A DNA stretch of 8,324 nt, taken from Methylococcales bacterium (lineage in GTDB: Bacteria; Pseudomonadota; Gammaproteobacteria; Methylococcales; Methylomonadaceae). Positions 1-6,851 of the stretch are shown here, in pieces (positions within the stretch are counted from its first letter, which is position 1; every line of letters starts with the position of its first letter). Below the pieces are notes generated by a model. It searched no databases. It was not told the DNA's origin and saw only the letters and a program-made list of their open reading frames with translations. The position numbers and the translations under genes are program-made. The stretch is taken from contig JAGLBU010000188.1 in the NCBI GenBank assembly GCA_023146575.1, forward strand, positions 1-8,324, in the 5' to 3' direction.

Positions 1-228
1 CATACACCTTTCTTTAAAGGATATCGTCCTCAGTTTTATTTTAGAACAACGGATGTAACGGGTGCTGTTGAATTAGGTGAAGGTGTGGAAATGGTAATGC
101 CAGGTGATAATGTAACAGTTGAAGTTACTTTAATTGCTCCGATTGCGATGGAAGATGGTTTGCGTTTTGCTGTTCGTGAAGGTGGTCGCACAGTAGGTGC
201 GGGCGTTGTTGCTAAAATTATTGAGTAA
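1..228 (+). CDS. tuf: Elongation factor Tu, C-terminal part (5' end outside window)
   Basis: The first 75 codons read in frame from base 1 to a TAA stop give the last 75 residues of EF-Tu, the GTPase that carries aminoacyl-tRNA to the ribosomal A site. The piece starts at [20 protein letters not shown] and runs through [28 protein letters not shown] and GVVAKI to the end. This is all within domain III, the beta barrel that contacts the tRNA T stem and EF-Ts. The Ala in RFAVREGG aligns with the E. coli Ala375 kirromycin-resistance position, so the sensitive-type residue is present. The GTPase domain is outside the window. Whether this is tufA or tufB cannot be told, but the position just before rpsJ suits the copy that ends the rpsL-rpsG-fusA-tuf string (inference). 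The stop lies 5 bases before rpsJ. Confidence 0.97.
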   Translation, partial: HTPFFKGYRPQFYFRTTDVTGAVELGEGVEMVMPGDNVTVEVTLIAPIAMEDGLRFAVREGGRTVGAGVVAKIIE

Positions 229-233
229 TTAAA

Positions 234-545
234 ATGGCTAATCAAATTCTTCGAATTCGTTTAAAAGCATTTGATCATAAATTAATTGATCAATCTGCAA
301 GTGAAATAGTTGAAACTGCAAAAAGGACAGGGGTTCAAGTAAAAGGTCCTATTCCATTGCCAACTAAAAAAGAACGTTTTACCATTTTGATTTCACCTCA
401 TGTGAATAAAGATGCACGTGATCAATACGAATTAAGAACTTATAAACGGTTACTTGATATTGTAGATCCAAGTGAAAAAACGGTTGATGCCTTGATGAAG
501 TTGGATCTTGCAGCAGGGGTTGATGTTCAAATTAAGCTCAATTAA
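234..545 (+). CDS. rpsJ: 30S ribosomal protein S10
   Basis: 103 residues, the same length as E. coli S10. It is recognised by [14 protein letters not shown] (7-20), [10 protein letters not shown] (24-33), [20 protein letters not shown] (38-57) and [16 protein letters not shown] near the end. S10 is a 3' (head) domain protein of the 30S subunit and, as NusE, a partner of NusB in antitermination. Val57, whose changes give reduced tetracycline or tigecycline susceptibility in other bacteria, is the normal residue here. The start follows tuf by 5 bases with only a weak GAG (223-225) as a Shine-Dalgarno match, partly inside the last tuf codon, so translation is probably coupled to tuf (inference). 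It is first in the S10 cluster, and no leader is present. Confidence 0.98.
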   Translation: MANQILRIRLKAFDHKLIDQSASEIVETAKRTGVQVKGPIPLPTKKERFTILISPHVNKDARDQYELRTYKRLLDIVDPSEKTVDALMKLDLAAGVDVQIKLN

Positions 546-576
546 GAGTTTTATTGTTAAATAGAGGAATTGACAA

Positions 577-1227
577 ATGTCAATAGGGCTTATTGGTCGT
601 AAGTGTGGGATGACTCGTGTTTTTAATGAAGATGGTTCATCGACACCTGTTACTGTTCTTGAAATAAATTCAAACAGAATTACCCAAGTTAAAAATATTG
701 ATAGCGATGGGTATCGTGCTATTCAAGTTGCAGTAGGAGATAAGAAATCTTCAAAAATTAATAAAGCAATGGCGGGTCATTATGCTACTGCTAATGTAAC
801 GGCAGGTCGTTCTTTAGTCGAGTTTCGATTAGAAGATGGGGAAGGAAATGATTTGAAAGTAGGCTCAGAGCTTGCTTTGAATATTTTCTCTAATAATCAG
901 TTTGTTGATGTTCAAGGAACGAGTATTGGTAAAGGGTTTGCAGGTGGTGTGAAGCGTCATAATTTTCAAATGCAAGATGCGACGCATGGTAACTCTATTT
1001 CTCATAGAGCGCCAGGTTCTATCGGGCAATGTCAAACACCTGGCCGTGTTTTTAAAGGTAAAAAAATGGCTGGTCACTTAGGTGCTGTCAAAAGAACCGT
1101 TCAAAATTTGACTATTCATTCTATTGATGAAGAAAGGAATTTGATTCTAGTAAAAGGCTCTGTTCCTGGTGCTAAAGGTGGAGATGTTGTTATTACCGCC
1201 GCAGTAAAAAAGAATAATAGAGGGTAA
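577..1227 (+). CDS. rplC: 50S ribosomal protein L3
   Basis: 216 residues, a little longer than E. coli L3 (209). It is recognised by [13 protein letters not shown] (4-16), [17 protein letters not shown] (114-130), [18 protein letters not shown] (134-151) and [14 protein letters not shown] (154-167). L3 binds 23S rRNA early in 50S assembly and sends a long loop to the peptidyl transferase centre. That loop reads GQCQTP: Gln153 aligns with E. coli Gln150, the residue methylated by PrmB, and Cys152 sits where E. coli has Asn149. The start has a strong Shine-Dalgarno AGAGGAA (563-569), 7 bases upstream. A 31-base gap separates it from rpsJ; the next gene, rplD, follows after 1 base. Confidence 0.98.
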   Translation: MSIGLIGRKCGMTRVFNEDGSSTPVTVLEINSNRITQVKNIDSDGYRAIQVAVGDKKSSKINKAMAGHYATANVTAGRSLVEFRLEDGEGNDLKVGSELALNIFSNNQFVDVQGTSIGKGFAGGVKRHNFQMQDATHGNSISHRAPGSIGQCQTPGRVFKGKKMAGHLGAVKRTVQNLTIHSIDEERNLILVKGSVPGAKGGDVVITAAVKKNNRG

Positions 1228-1228
1228 T

Positions 1229-1849
1229 ATGACATTACAAATACCAACATTAAGTACTCAAGATTCAGCGGTTTCTGTTTCTGTTTCAGAAGATGTTTTT
1301 GGTCAAGAGTTTAATGAAACATTGGTTCATCAGCTGGTTACAAAATATCAAGCAACTGCACGTGCAGGAACTAAAGCTCAGAAAAATAGAGCGGCAGTTA
1401 GCGGTGGTGGAAGTAAGCCTTGGAGACAAAAAGGGACAGGTCGAGCAAGAGCTGGTACAATGTCGAGTCCAATTTGGCGTTCTGGTGGTGTGACTTTTGC
1501 AGCACAACCTCGTTCTTTTGATCAAAAGATTAATAAGAAGATGTATAAGGTTGGCATTCGTTCTATTTTTTCAGAATTATTGAGGCAAGAGCGTTTGGTA
1601 GTTAGTAATGACGTTTTTCCTAAAACAGCAAAAACGAAAGAACTGGCTGAAAATCTGAAAATAATTGATGGTAAGCGGATTCTAATTATTGCAGATACTA
1701 TAGATGAGAATTTAGTATTGGCATCTAGAAATATTCCTTATGTAAGTGTAACAACAGTGGAAAGTGTGAATCCAGTTGCTTTAGTCGCTGCGGATAAGGT
1801 TATTGCAACCGAAACTGCGTTGAAAAAAATTGAGGAGCGATTAATATGA
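1229..1849 (+). CDS. rplD: 50S ribosomal protein L4
   Basis: 206 residues (E. coli 201). The conserved extended loop KPWRQKGTGRARAGTMSSP begins at residue 63, followed by WRSGGVTFAAQPR and KKMYKVGIRSI; the C-terminal globular part carries DENLVLASRNI. L4 is an early 50S assembly protein whose loop lines the peptide exit tunnel with L22. Lys68 aligns with E. coli Lys63, the erythromycin-resistance site, and is the sensitive-type residue. In E. coli L4 also represses the S10 operon through the leader upstream of rpsJ; no such leader exists here, so that role is doubtful in this organism. The start is 1 base after rplC, with AGAGGG (1219-1224) as Shine-Dalgarno. The stop overlaps rplW in an ATGA. 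Confidence 0.98.
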   Translation: MTLQIPTLSTQDSAVSVSVSEDVFGQEFNETLVHQLVTKYQATARAGTKAQKNRAAVSGGGSKPWRQKGTGRARAGTMSSPIWRSGGVTFAAQPRSFDQKINKKMYKVGIRSIFSELLRQERLVVSNDVFPKTAKTKELAENLKIIDGKRILIIADTIDENLVLASRNIPYVSVTTVESVNPVALVAADKVIATETALKKIEERLI

Positions 1850-2148
1850 GTAGTATTGCAGAAAGTAAATTAGCAGCTGTTTTATTAGGGCCGGTTGTTT
1901 CTGAAAAAAGCTCAATCGCTGCTGAAAGTGATTCTCGAATTGTATTTAAAGTTCGGAAAGACTCAACTAAAAATCAAATAAAAAAAGCAGTTGAATTAAT
2001 GTTTGATGTGAAGGTTAATTCAGTGCAAGTCTTGAATGTTAAAGGGAAAGTTAAACGATCTGGACGAACCTTAGGTAAGCGATCTGATTGGAAAAAAGCC
2101 TATGTAAAGCTTGAATCTGGCCATGATATAGACTTTGTAACAGCTTGA
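1846..2148 (+). CDS. rplW: 50S ribosomal protein L23
   Basis: 100 residues, the same length as E. coli L23. Hallmarks are GPVVSEKSS (15-23), FKVRKDSTKNQIKKAVELMF and the loop VKGKVKRSGRTLGKRSDWKK, followed by AYVKLESGHDIDFV. L23 sits at the polypeptide tunnel exit, where it docks trigger factor and SRP; Glu20 of VSEK aligns with E. coli Glu18, the trigger factor contact. The N-terminal dozen residues diverge from E. coli, which is common for this family. The start codon overlaps the rplD stop (ATGA, 1846-1849), and GAGGAG (1832-1837) inside rplD is a strong Shine-Dalgarno, so reinitiation coupling is likely (inference). A 36-base gap follows. Confidence 0.97.
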   Translation: MSSIAESKLAAVLLGPVVSEKSSIAAESDSRIVFKVRKDSTKNQIKKAVELMFDVKVNSVQVLNVKGKVKRSGRTLGKRSDWKKAYVKLESGHDIDFVTA

Positions 2149-2184
2149 TAATTATATATAAAACCAATAGGAACGGTAGATAGC

Positions 2185-3012
2185 ATGGCTATTCTAAAAT
2201 CAAAACCAACATCCCCTGGGATGCGATTTGTAATACGTGTAAAAAATGAAGAGTTGCATAAGGGTAAGCCGTTTGCACCGCTGCTAGAGAAAAAAAGTAG
2301 AAATGGTGGTCGGAATAATCAAGGGCGTATAACAACACGTCATGTTGGTGGTGGGCATAAGCAGCACTATCGTATTATTGATTTTAAACGAAATAAAATT
2401 GATATACCAGCGGTTGTGGAGCATTTAGAATACGATCCCAATCGAACAGCAAATATAGCCTTGTTATTGTTTAAGGATGGTGAACGTAAATATATTATTG
2501 CACCAAAAGGTATGTCGGTAGGTCAAGAGATTATTTCTTCTGAAGTTACTGCGGTGAAATCTGGAAATTGCATGCCTTTGAGAAATATGCCTTTAGGTGT
2601 CACGGTTCATTGTGTTGAACTAAAGCCTGGTAAGGGTGCTCAGATGGCTCGAAGTGCTGGAACTTCAGCGCAACTAGTTGCTAAAGAGGGTATGCACGTT
2701 ACTTTGAGATTACGCTCAGGTGAAATGCGTAAAGTAATGGCTGACTGTAGAGCTGTTATTGGTGAAGTTTCGAATTCAGAACATAATTTAATTTCTTTAG
2801 GTAAGGCAGGAGCAACACGTCGTCGAGGTGTTCGTCCAACGGTTCGAGGTGTTGCTATGAACCCAGTTGATCACCCACATGGTGGTGGTGAAGGTCGAAC
2901 GTCAGGGGGTAGGCATCCTGTATCGCCTTGGGGTATGCCAACTAAAGGTTATAAAACACGTAAAAATAAACGTACTGATAATATGATTGTCAGACGTCGT
3001 AAGCAAAAATAA
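2185..3012 (+). CDS. rplB: 50S ribosomal protein L2
   Basis: 275 residues (E. coli 273). It is recognised by [10 protein letters not shown] near the N terminus, [33 protein letters not shown], the [16 protein letters not shown] region and the near-invariant [21 protein letters not shown]2 is a large primary 23S rRNA-binding protein needed for subunit association and peptidyl transferase activity. His230 (counting Met), the first His of HPHGGG, aligns with E. coli His229, long linked to activity. The basic C-terminal tail [13 protein letters not shown] is complete. The Shine-Dalgarno AGGAAC (2169-2174) lies about 11 bases before the ATG, a rather long spacing. The stop TAA runs directly into the rpsS ribosome binding site. 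Confidence 0.98.
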   Translation: MAILKSKPTSPGMRFVIRVKNEELHKGKPFAPLLEKKSRNGGRNNQGRITTRHVGGGHKQHYRIIDFKRNKIDIPAVVEHLEYDPNRTANIALLLFKDGERKYIIAPKGMSVGQEIISSEVTAVKSGNCMPLRNMPLGVTVHCVELKPGKGAQMARSAGTSAQLVAKEGMHVTLRLRSGEMRKVMADCRAVIGEVSNSEHNLISLGKAGATRRRGVRPTVRGVAMNPVDHPHGGGEGRTSGGRHPVSPWGMPTKGYKTRKNKRTDNMIVRRRKQK

Positions 3013-3022
3013 GGGGTAAAGT

Positions 3023-3295
3023 GTGCCACGTTCAATTAAAAAAGGTCCGTTTATTGACCACCATCTACAGAAAAAAGTAGAGGTTGCTGTCAGTAGTAAT
3101 AATAGGAAACCAATTAAAACTTGGTCGAGAAGATCCATGGTAAGTCCTGATATGTTGGGGCTGGTACTTTCTGTTCATAATGGTCGTCAGCATATTCCTA
3201 TTCTAGTTTCTGAAAATATGGTTGGGCATAAGTTAGGTGAGTTTGCGCCAACACGTACTTATAGAGGTCATTTGGCCGATAAGAAGTCTAGGTAG
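3023..3295 (+). CDS. rpsS: 30S ribosomal protein S19 (GTG start)
   Basis: 90 residues (E. coli 92), recognised by [14 protein letters not shown] at the start and the signature [16 protein letters not shown] (68-83). S19 is a 30S head protein that pairs with S13 near the A-site finger and binds 16S rRNA late in assembly. The start is GTG, the only non-ATG start in the window. It is supported by AAGGGG (3011-3016), 6 bases upstream, and by the family's invariant beginning at the second residue (PRS-KKGPF); no in-frame ATG fits. The stop is TAG, followed after 4 bases by rplV, whose Shine-Dalgarno lies inside the last S19 codons. Confidence 0.98.
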   Translation: MPRSIKKGPFIDHHLQKKVEVAVSSNNRKPIKTWSRRSMVSPDMLGLVLSVHNGRQHIPILVSENMVGHKLGEFAPTRTYRGHLADKKSR

Positions 3296-3299
3296 AATT

Positions 3300-3635
3300 A
3301 TGGAAATTTCAGCAAAATTATCAAACGTTCCAATGTCAGCACAAAAAGCACGTTTGGTCGGTGATCAAATACGTGGATTGCCTGTAGAAAAAGCGCTAAA
3401 TATTTTAAAATTTAGTTCTAAAAAAGCTGCGGAAATAATGAAAAAGATTTTGGAATCAGCTATTGCCAATGCAGAGCATAATGAAAGTGCAGATATTGAT
3501 GAATTAGTCGTTTCTACTGTGTTTGTGAATGAGGGGCGAACGCTGAAGCGTGTTCGGGCGAGAGCTAAAGGTCGCGCAAACCACATTCTAAAAAGAAGCT
3601 GTCATATTACCGTTAAAGTAGCAGAATACGAATAG
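3300..3635 (+). CDS. rplV: 50S ribosomal protein L22
   Basis: 111 residues (E. coli 110). It is recognised by [20 protein letters not shown] (12-31), [12 protein letters not shown] (50-61), the hairpin region [19 protein letters not shown] (76-94) and [15 protein letters not shown]22 touches all domains of 23S rRNA, and its beta hairpin narrows the exit tunnel opposite the L4 loop. The hairpin is full length, with no deletion like the E. coli residue 82-84 macrolide-resistance change. The frame is open further upstream, to an ATG at 3237, but that extension would lie over rpsS, is unlike any L22 and has no need to be used. The ATG at 3300 has AGG (3290-3292) at good spacing and matches the family N terminus. 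Confidence 0.97.
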   Translation: MEISAKLSNVPMSAQKARLVGDQIRGLPVEKALNILKFSSKKAAEIMKKILESAIANAEHNESADIDELVVSTVFVNEGRTLKRVRARAKGRANHILKRSCHITVKVAEYE

Positions 3636-3647
3636 AGGACTATAAAA

Positions 3648-4337
3648 ATGGGTCAGAAGGTACATCCAACAGGCATACGTCTTGGAATTGTTAAGGATTG
3701 GACATCAAGATGGTATGCAAATAGCCAAAATTATCCAATATTTTTGTTACAGGATCTTAAGGTTCGCGATTATATTAAAACTAAATTAGCACATGCTTCT
3801 GTAAGTCGTGTTCAAATTAATCGTCCTGCTAGTAATGCTCACGTAACAATACATACGGCACGCCCTGGTATTGTTATTGGGAAAAAAGGTGAGGATATTG
3901 ATAAATTGAGACGTGAAGTTTCTAAGATGATGGGTGTTTCTGTCCAATTAAATGTTGAAGAAATTAGAAAGCCCGAGTTAGATGCTCATTTAGTTGCAGA
4001 AAGTATTGCGCAACAGCTTGAAAAAAGAATTATGTATAGACGTGCAATGAAACGTGCGGTCTCTAATACAATGCGTTTAGGTGCTGAAGGGATTAAAATC
4101 AGTGTCGGCGGACGTTTAAATGGTGCTGAAATTGCACGAAGCGAATGGTATAGAGAGGGTAGAGTACCTTTGCATACTTTACGTGCAGATATTGACTATG
4201 GAACAGCCGAAGCAAACACAACTTACGGAATTATCGGTATTAAAATATGGATATTCAAAGGTGAGGTTTTTGATATTGATGCGCGTTCGGTTGTTGCTGA
4301 TAGCGCAGGTTCTAAAAAAACTGTTGAAAGGAAATAA
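3648..4337 (+). CDS. rpsC: 30S ribosomal protein S3
   Basis: 229 residues (E. coli 233). The N terminus [18 protein letters not shown] is nearly invariant. A type II KH domain follows, with its GKKG loop at 78-81 ([17 protein letters not shown]), and then the C-terminal domain with RRAMKRAV and [20 protein letters not shown]3 forms part of the mRNA entry channel; Arg131, Arg132 and Lys135 match the residues implicated in the ribosome's mRNA helicase activity. The C-terminal tail is shorter and less lysine-rich than in E. coli, a variable part of the family. The Shine-Dalgarno AGAGGA (3634-3639) overlaps the TAG stop of rplV. rplP follows after 2 bases. Confidence 0.98.
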   Translation: MGQKVHPTGIRLGIVKDWTSRWYANSQNYPIFLLQDLKVRDYIKTKLAHASVSRVQINRPASNAHVTIHTARPGIVIGKKGEDIDKLRREVSKMMGVSVQLNVEEIRKPELDAHLVAESIAQQLEKRIMYRRAMKRAVSNTMRLGAEGIKISVGGRLNGAEIARSEWYREGRVPLHTLRADIDYGTAEANTTYGIIGIKIWIFKGEVFDIDARSVVADSAGSKKTVERK

Positions 4338-4339
4338 TT

Positions 4340-4753
4340 ATGCTTCAGCCTAAAAGAACAAAATTTCGAAAACAACATAAAGGTCGGAATAATGGAATGG
4401 CGCAAAGAGGCTCTTCTGTTAGTTTTGGTGAGTTTGGATTAAAAGCTACAACTCGTGGTAGAATAACCGCCCGTCAGATTGAGTCAGCTCGAAGAACTAT
4501 TACCCGTCATGTTAAGCGTGGTGGTAAACTTTGGATTCGAATTTTTCCCGATAAACCTATTACTAAAAAACCTTTAGAAGTTCGAATGGGGAAAGGGAAG
4601 GGGAGTGTTGAATATTGGGTTGCTCAAATTAAGCCTGGAACAATGCTTTATGAAATTCAAGGTGTTCCTGAAGAATTGGCGCGTGAAGCATTTGTACTTG
4701 CTGCCGCTAAGCTACCGATTAAAACTACTTTTGCAACGCGGACGATAATGTAA
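4340..4753 (+). CDS. rplP: 50S ribosomal protein L16
   Basis: 137 residues (E. coli 136), recognised by [46 protein letters not shown] (41-60) and [20 protein letters not shown] (65-84). L16 is a late-assembling 50S protein near the A-site tRNA elbow and helps organise the peptidyl transferase region. Arg82 in VRMGKGKG aligns with E. coli Arg81, the residue hydroxylated by the oxygenase YcfD/RoxA, so the substrate site is conserved. One residue is inserted relative to E. coli around 22-26. The Shine-Dalgarno AGGA (4329-4332) lies inside the end of rpsC. The stop TAA shares its last base with the rpmC start (TAATG). Confidence 0.98.
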   Translation: MLQPKRTKFRKQHKGRNNGMAQRGSSVSFGEFGLKATTRGRITARQIESARRTITRHVKRGGKLWIRIFPDKPITKKPLEVRMGKGKGSVEYWVAQIKPGTMLYEIQGVPEELAREAFVLAAAKLPIKTTFATRTIM

Positions 4754-4950
4754 TGATTGCTAGTGAATTACGTCAAAAGACGAAAGAAGAATTAAATACG
4801 CTGTTGGTCGAATTATCGAAAGAACAGTTTAATCTAAGAATGCAAAAAGGTTCAGGTCAATTAACCAAATCTGATCAGGTTAAAAAGGTAAGACGTGATA
4901 TAGCACGTGTTCATACGATATTAAATGAAATGGCGAGCGCAGTAGTATGA
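4753..4950 (+). CDS. rpmC: 50S ribosomal protein L29
   Basis: 65 residues (E. coli 63). This is a small two-helix protein with the family signature [14 protein letters not shown] (24-37) and [14 protein letters not shown] (44-57). L29 sits beside L23 at the tunnel exit and contributes to the SRP and trigger factor platform. It starts on the last base of the rplP stop codon (TAATG), and I see no clear Shine-Dalgarno before it. Translation therefore probably depends on ribosomes finishing rplP (inference). Its own stop overlaps rpsQ by ATGA. Confidence 0.97.
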   Translation: MIASELRQKTKEELNTLLVELSKEQFNLRMQKGSGQLTKSDQVKKVRRDIARVHTILNEMASAVV

Positions 4951-5210
4951 GTGATAATATAGAAAAAAAATTACGCACAATGACAGGGCGCGTTATTAGC
5001 AATAAAATGGACAAAACAGTTTCTGTTTTAGTTGAGCGAATGATTAAACATCCTGTTTATGGAAAATATATTAAACGTTCCACTAAATTGTTAGCTCATG
5101 ATGAAAGCAATAAATGTCAAGAAGGTGATGTGGTAACTATTACTTCATGTCGTCCTATTTCTAAAAGGAAAACCTTTAGATTAGTTGATATTCTCGAAAG
5201 CGCGAAATAA
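4947..5210 (+). CDS. rpsQ: 30S ribosomal protein S17
   Basis: 87 residues (E. coli 84), an OB-fold 30S protein recognised by [19 protein letters not shown] (9-27), [20 protein letters not shown] (34-53), [20 protein letters not shown] (59-78) and the ending LVDILE. S17 is a primary 16S rRNA binder in the 5' domain of the small subunit. The start overlaps the rpmC stop by 4 bases (ATGA, 4947-4950), with only a weak GCGAG (4933-4937) upstream, which suggests coupling. It is the last gene of the S10 cluster in the canonical order. The 44-base gap after it is the largest in the window. Confidence 0.98.
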   Translation: MSDNIEKKLRTMTGRVISNKMDKTVSVLVERMIKHPVYGKYIKRSTKLLAHDESNKCQEGDVVTITSCRPISKRKTFRLVDILESAK

Positions 5211-5213
5211 GCG

Positions 5214-5225
5214 GTTTTATAAAAC
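5214..5225. repeat. 12-base perfect palindrome in the rpsQ-rplN gap
   Basis: GTTTTATAAAAC reads the same on both strands and starts 3 bases after the rpsQ stop, at the S10/spc cluster junction. It has no loop and only one G-C pair per arm, and no T run follows, so it is not a convincing intrinsic terminator. It could be a protein-binding site, an RNA processing feature or chance in an AT-rich gap. Confidence 0.5.
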
Positions 5226-5254
5226 AATCATATTGAGATAATTAGGATTTTATA

Positions 5255-5623
5255 ATGATTCAGATGCAAACTAACCTTGAAGTCGCTGATAATAGCGGTG
5301 CAAAAAGGGTCATGTGTATCAAAGTATTGGGTGGTTCACACCGACGTTATGCAGGTATTGGTGACATTATCAAAGTGAGCATTAAAGATGCGATTCCTAG
5401 GGGGCGTGTTAAAAAAGGCGAAGTTTATAATGCGCTAGTAGTTAGAACCCGTAAAGGTGTTCGCCGACCAGATGGTTCTTCTATTCGTTTCGACGGTAAT
5501 GCAGCTATTATTTTGAATGCTCAATTGCAACCACTAGGTACTCGTATTTTTGGTCCTGTTACTCGTGAGTTAAGAGGAGAGAAGTTTATGAAAGTTATTT
5601 CTCTTGCTCCAGAAGTTTTATAA
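5255..5623 (+). CDS. rplN: 50S ribosomal protein L14
   Basis: 122 residues (E. coli 123), recognised by [37 protein letters not shown] (21-37), [33 protein letters not shown] (63-82) and [13 protein letters not shown]14 lies on the 50S interface with L19 and L3, contributes to bridges with 16S rRNA, and is the docking point of the silencing factor RsfS. It has one residue fewer than E. coli in the loop around 88-94. It opens the spc cluster. The Shine-Dalgarno is AGGA (5244-5247) at 7 bases. The stop TAA is continuous with the AAGGGG that serves rplX. Confidence 0.98.
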   Translation: MIQMQTNLEVADNSGAKRVMCIKVLGGSHRRYAGIGDIIKVSIKDAIPRGRVKKGEVYNALVVRTRKGVRRPDGSSIRFDGNAAIILNAQLQPLGTRIFGPVTRELRGEKFMKVISLAPEVL

Positions 5624-5627
5624 GGGG
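5622..5627 (+). promoter_or_regulatory. Ribosome binding site that fixes the rplX start
   Basis: AAGGGG overlaps the last two bases of the rplN stop and lies 9 bases before the ATG at 5637. It supports that ATG over the in-frame ATG at 5604, which would give an 11-residue extension overlapping rplN. Confidence 0.8.
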
Positions 5628-5636
5628 ATATCAAAA

Positions 5637-5963
5637 ATGCAAAAAATTAAAAAAGGCGACGAAGTTATTGTTCGTACTGGTAAAGATAAAGGGAAGCGTG
5701 GAAAAGTTTCCAAAGTTTTTAATCATGGAAAAGTATTGGTTGAAGGAATTAATCGCGTTAAAAAACACCAAAAAGGTAATCCAAATTCAGGTGTTGAAGG
5801 TGGTATCATTGATAAAGATATGCCTATCGCGATTTCAAATATTGGACTTTATAACCCTGAAACGAAAAAAGCTGATAGAGTTGGTATTAAGTTTTTAGAT
5901 GATGGGAAAAAAGTCAGATATTTTAAGTCGACTAATAATGTTGTTGACGCAGAGGGCGAATAA
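5637..5963 (+). CDS. rplX: 50S ribosomal protein L24
   Basis: 108 residues from the chosen ATG (E. coli 104). The KOW motif occupies the N terminus ([20 protein letters not shown], 5-24), followed by [15 protein letters not shown] (35-49), [10 protein letters not shown] and [10 protein letters not shown]24 is one of the two assembly-initiating proteins of the 50S subunit and binds the 5' end of 23S rRNA. The ATG at 5637 was preferred because the protein then begins with the family-typical [10 protein letters not shown] and has a proper Shine-Dalgarno. The acidic tail VVDAEGE extends a few residues beyond E. coli L24. Only 2 bases separate it from rplE. Confidence 0.97.
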   Translation: MQKIKKGDEVIVRTGKDKGKRGKVSKVFNHGKVLVEGINRVKKHQKGNPNSGVEGGIIDKDMPIAISNIGLYNPETKKADRVGIKFLDDGKKVRYFKSTNNVVDAEGE

Positions 5964-5965
5964 TC

Positions 5966-6505
5966 ATGGCTAGATTAAAAACTGAATATAAGCAAAGAAT
6001 TTTACCTGCATTGGTTGAAGAGTTTGGCTATAAGTCTGTAATGGAAGCACCTAAACTTACCAAAATAACATTGAATATGGGTGTGGGTGAGGCTGTTGCG
6101 GATAAAAAAGTACTGCAGGCCGCAATTTCTGACATGGAAAAAATTGCAGGTCAAAAAGTAGTCGTTACAAAAGCAAGAAAATCAATTGCGGGCTTTAAGA
6201 TTCGTGATGATATGCCTATCGGTTGTAAGGTTACCTTGCGAAGTGATAGAATGTATGAGTTTTTAGATCGATTAATTAGTATTTCTATTCCTCGAATCCG
6301 TGATTTTCGCGGTATGAGCCCTAAAAGCTTTGATGGTCGAGGTAATTATTCAATGGGTGTTAAAGAGCAAATCATTTTTCCTGAAATTGATTATGATAAA
6401 ATTGACACGCTGCGTGGTTTGGATATTACCCTTACAACAACAGCTAAAACGAATAAAGAAGGCTTAGCGTTACTTAAGCTTTTCAATTTTCCATTTAAGA
6501 ACTAA
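5966..6505 (+). CDS. rplE: 50S ribosomal protein L5
   Basis: 179 residues, identical in length to E. coli L5. It is recognised by [15 protein letters not shown] (29-43), [20 protein letters not shown] (69-88), [20 protein letters not shown] (110-129) and [18 protein letters not shown]5 binds 5S rRNA in the central protuberance with L18 and contacts P-site tRNA and S13. The Shine-Dalgarno AGAGGG (5951-5956) lies inside the end of rplX. In E. coli the mRNA around the rplE start carries the S8 repressor site; here the upstream gap is just 2 bases, and I could not make out an equivalent structure by eye. Confidence 0.98.
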   Translation: MARLKTEYKQRILPALVEEFGYKSVMEAPKLTKITLNMGVGEAVADKKVLQAAISDMEKIAGQKVVVTKARKSIAGFKIRDDMPIGCKVTLRSDRMYEFLDRLISISIPRIRDFRGMSPKSFDGRGNYSMGVKEQIIFPEIDYDKIDTLRGLDITLTTTAKTNKEGLALLKLFNFPFKN

Positions 6506-6515
6506 AGGGCGAAAA

Positions 6516-6821
6516 ATGGCAAAAAAATCAATGATTGCACGTGAAAATAAGCGTAGCAAACTTGTGCAAAAATATGCACAAAAACGAGCAACTTTAAAAG
6601 AAATTATTAGAGACCCTAATGCTTCTTTTGAAGATAAAGAAACAGCTCATTTTAAGTTGCAAACACTTCCTAGAGATTCAAGCTCTGTAAGGCAGCGTAA
6701 CCGTTGTAATCTTACAGGTCGTCCGCATGGGTATTATCGAAAATTTGGTCTTAGTCGAAATAAATTAAGAGAAGCGACTATGCGTGGTGATGTTCCTGGG
6801 TTGAGCAAAGCAAGCTGGTAG
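6516..6821 (+). CDS. rpsN: 30S ribosomal protein S14, zinc-free 101-residue form
   Basis: 101 residues, as in E. coli. [16 protein letters not shown] opens the protein, [20 protein letters not shown] (51-70) carries the core signature, and [12 protein letters not shown] and GLSKASW close it. S14 is a 30S head protein that binds near S3 and S10 late in assembly. There is one cysteine only (Cys64), so the four-Cys zinc ribbon of the short C+ type is absent; this is the C- paralogue, consistent with a proteobacterium. The AAAGGG Shine-Dalgarno (6504-6509) runs out of the rplE stop codon. The stop is TAG, followed by a 30-base gap. Confidence 0.98.
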   Translation: MAKKSMIARENKRSKLVQKYAQKRATLKEIIRDPNASFEDKETAHFKLQTLPRDSSSVRQRNRCNLTGRPHGYYRKFGLSRNKLREATMRGDVPGLSKASW

Positions 6822-6851
6822 TCTTGTTTAAGGTTTTGGAGATAATATAAA

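Noticed and set aside
36..245. Minus-strand open frame of 69 codons opposite tuf
   Set aside because: It lies wholly over the conserved EF-Tu C terminus, has a low-complexity Thr/Ser/Pro composition typical of an antisense shadow, and resembles no family I know.
271..293. Repeated TTGATCA (271-277 and 286-292) in rpsJ
   Set aside because: Both copies encode the invariant S10 segment FDHKLIDQ; the repeat follows from the protein sequence and codon choice.
1293..1493. + strand open frame of 66 codons inside rplD
   Set aside because: It is a different frame of the well-conserved L4 coding sequence with no ribosome binding site of its own and no recognisable protein.
3237..3299. N-terminal extension of L22 from an upstream in-frame ATG
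   Set aside because: These bases encode the conserved end of S19 in another frame. The extension is not L22-like, and the ATG at 3300 matches the family start and has a ribosome binding site.
5233..5256. TTGAGA and TATAAT as a promoter for rplN
   Set aside because: The spacer is only 12 bases and the -10 overlaps the start codon, so it would give a leaderless or 5'-truncated message while a good Shine-Dalgarno sits between the boxes.
5604..5636. N-terminal extension of L24 from an upstream in-frame ATG
   Set aside because: It overlaps the conserved L14 C terminus, and the ATG at 5637 has AAGGGG upstream and gives the standard L24 N terminus.
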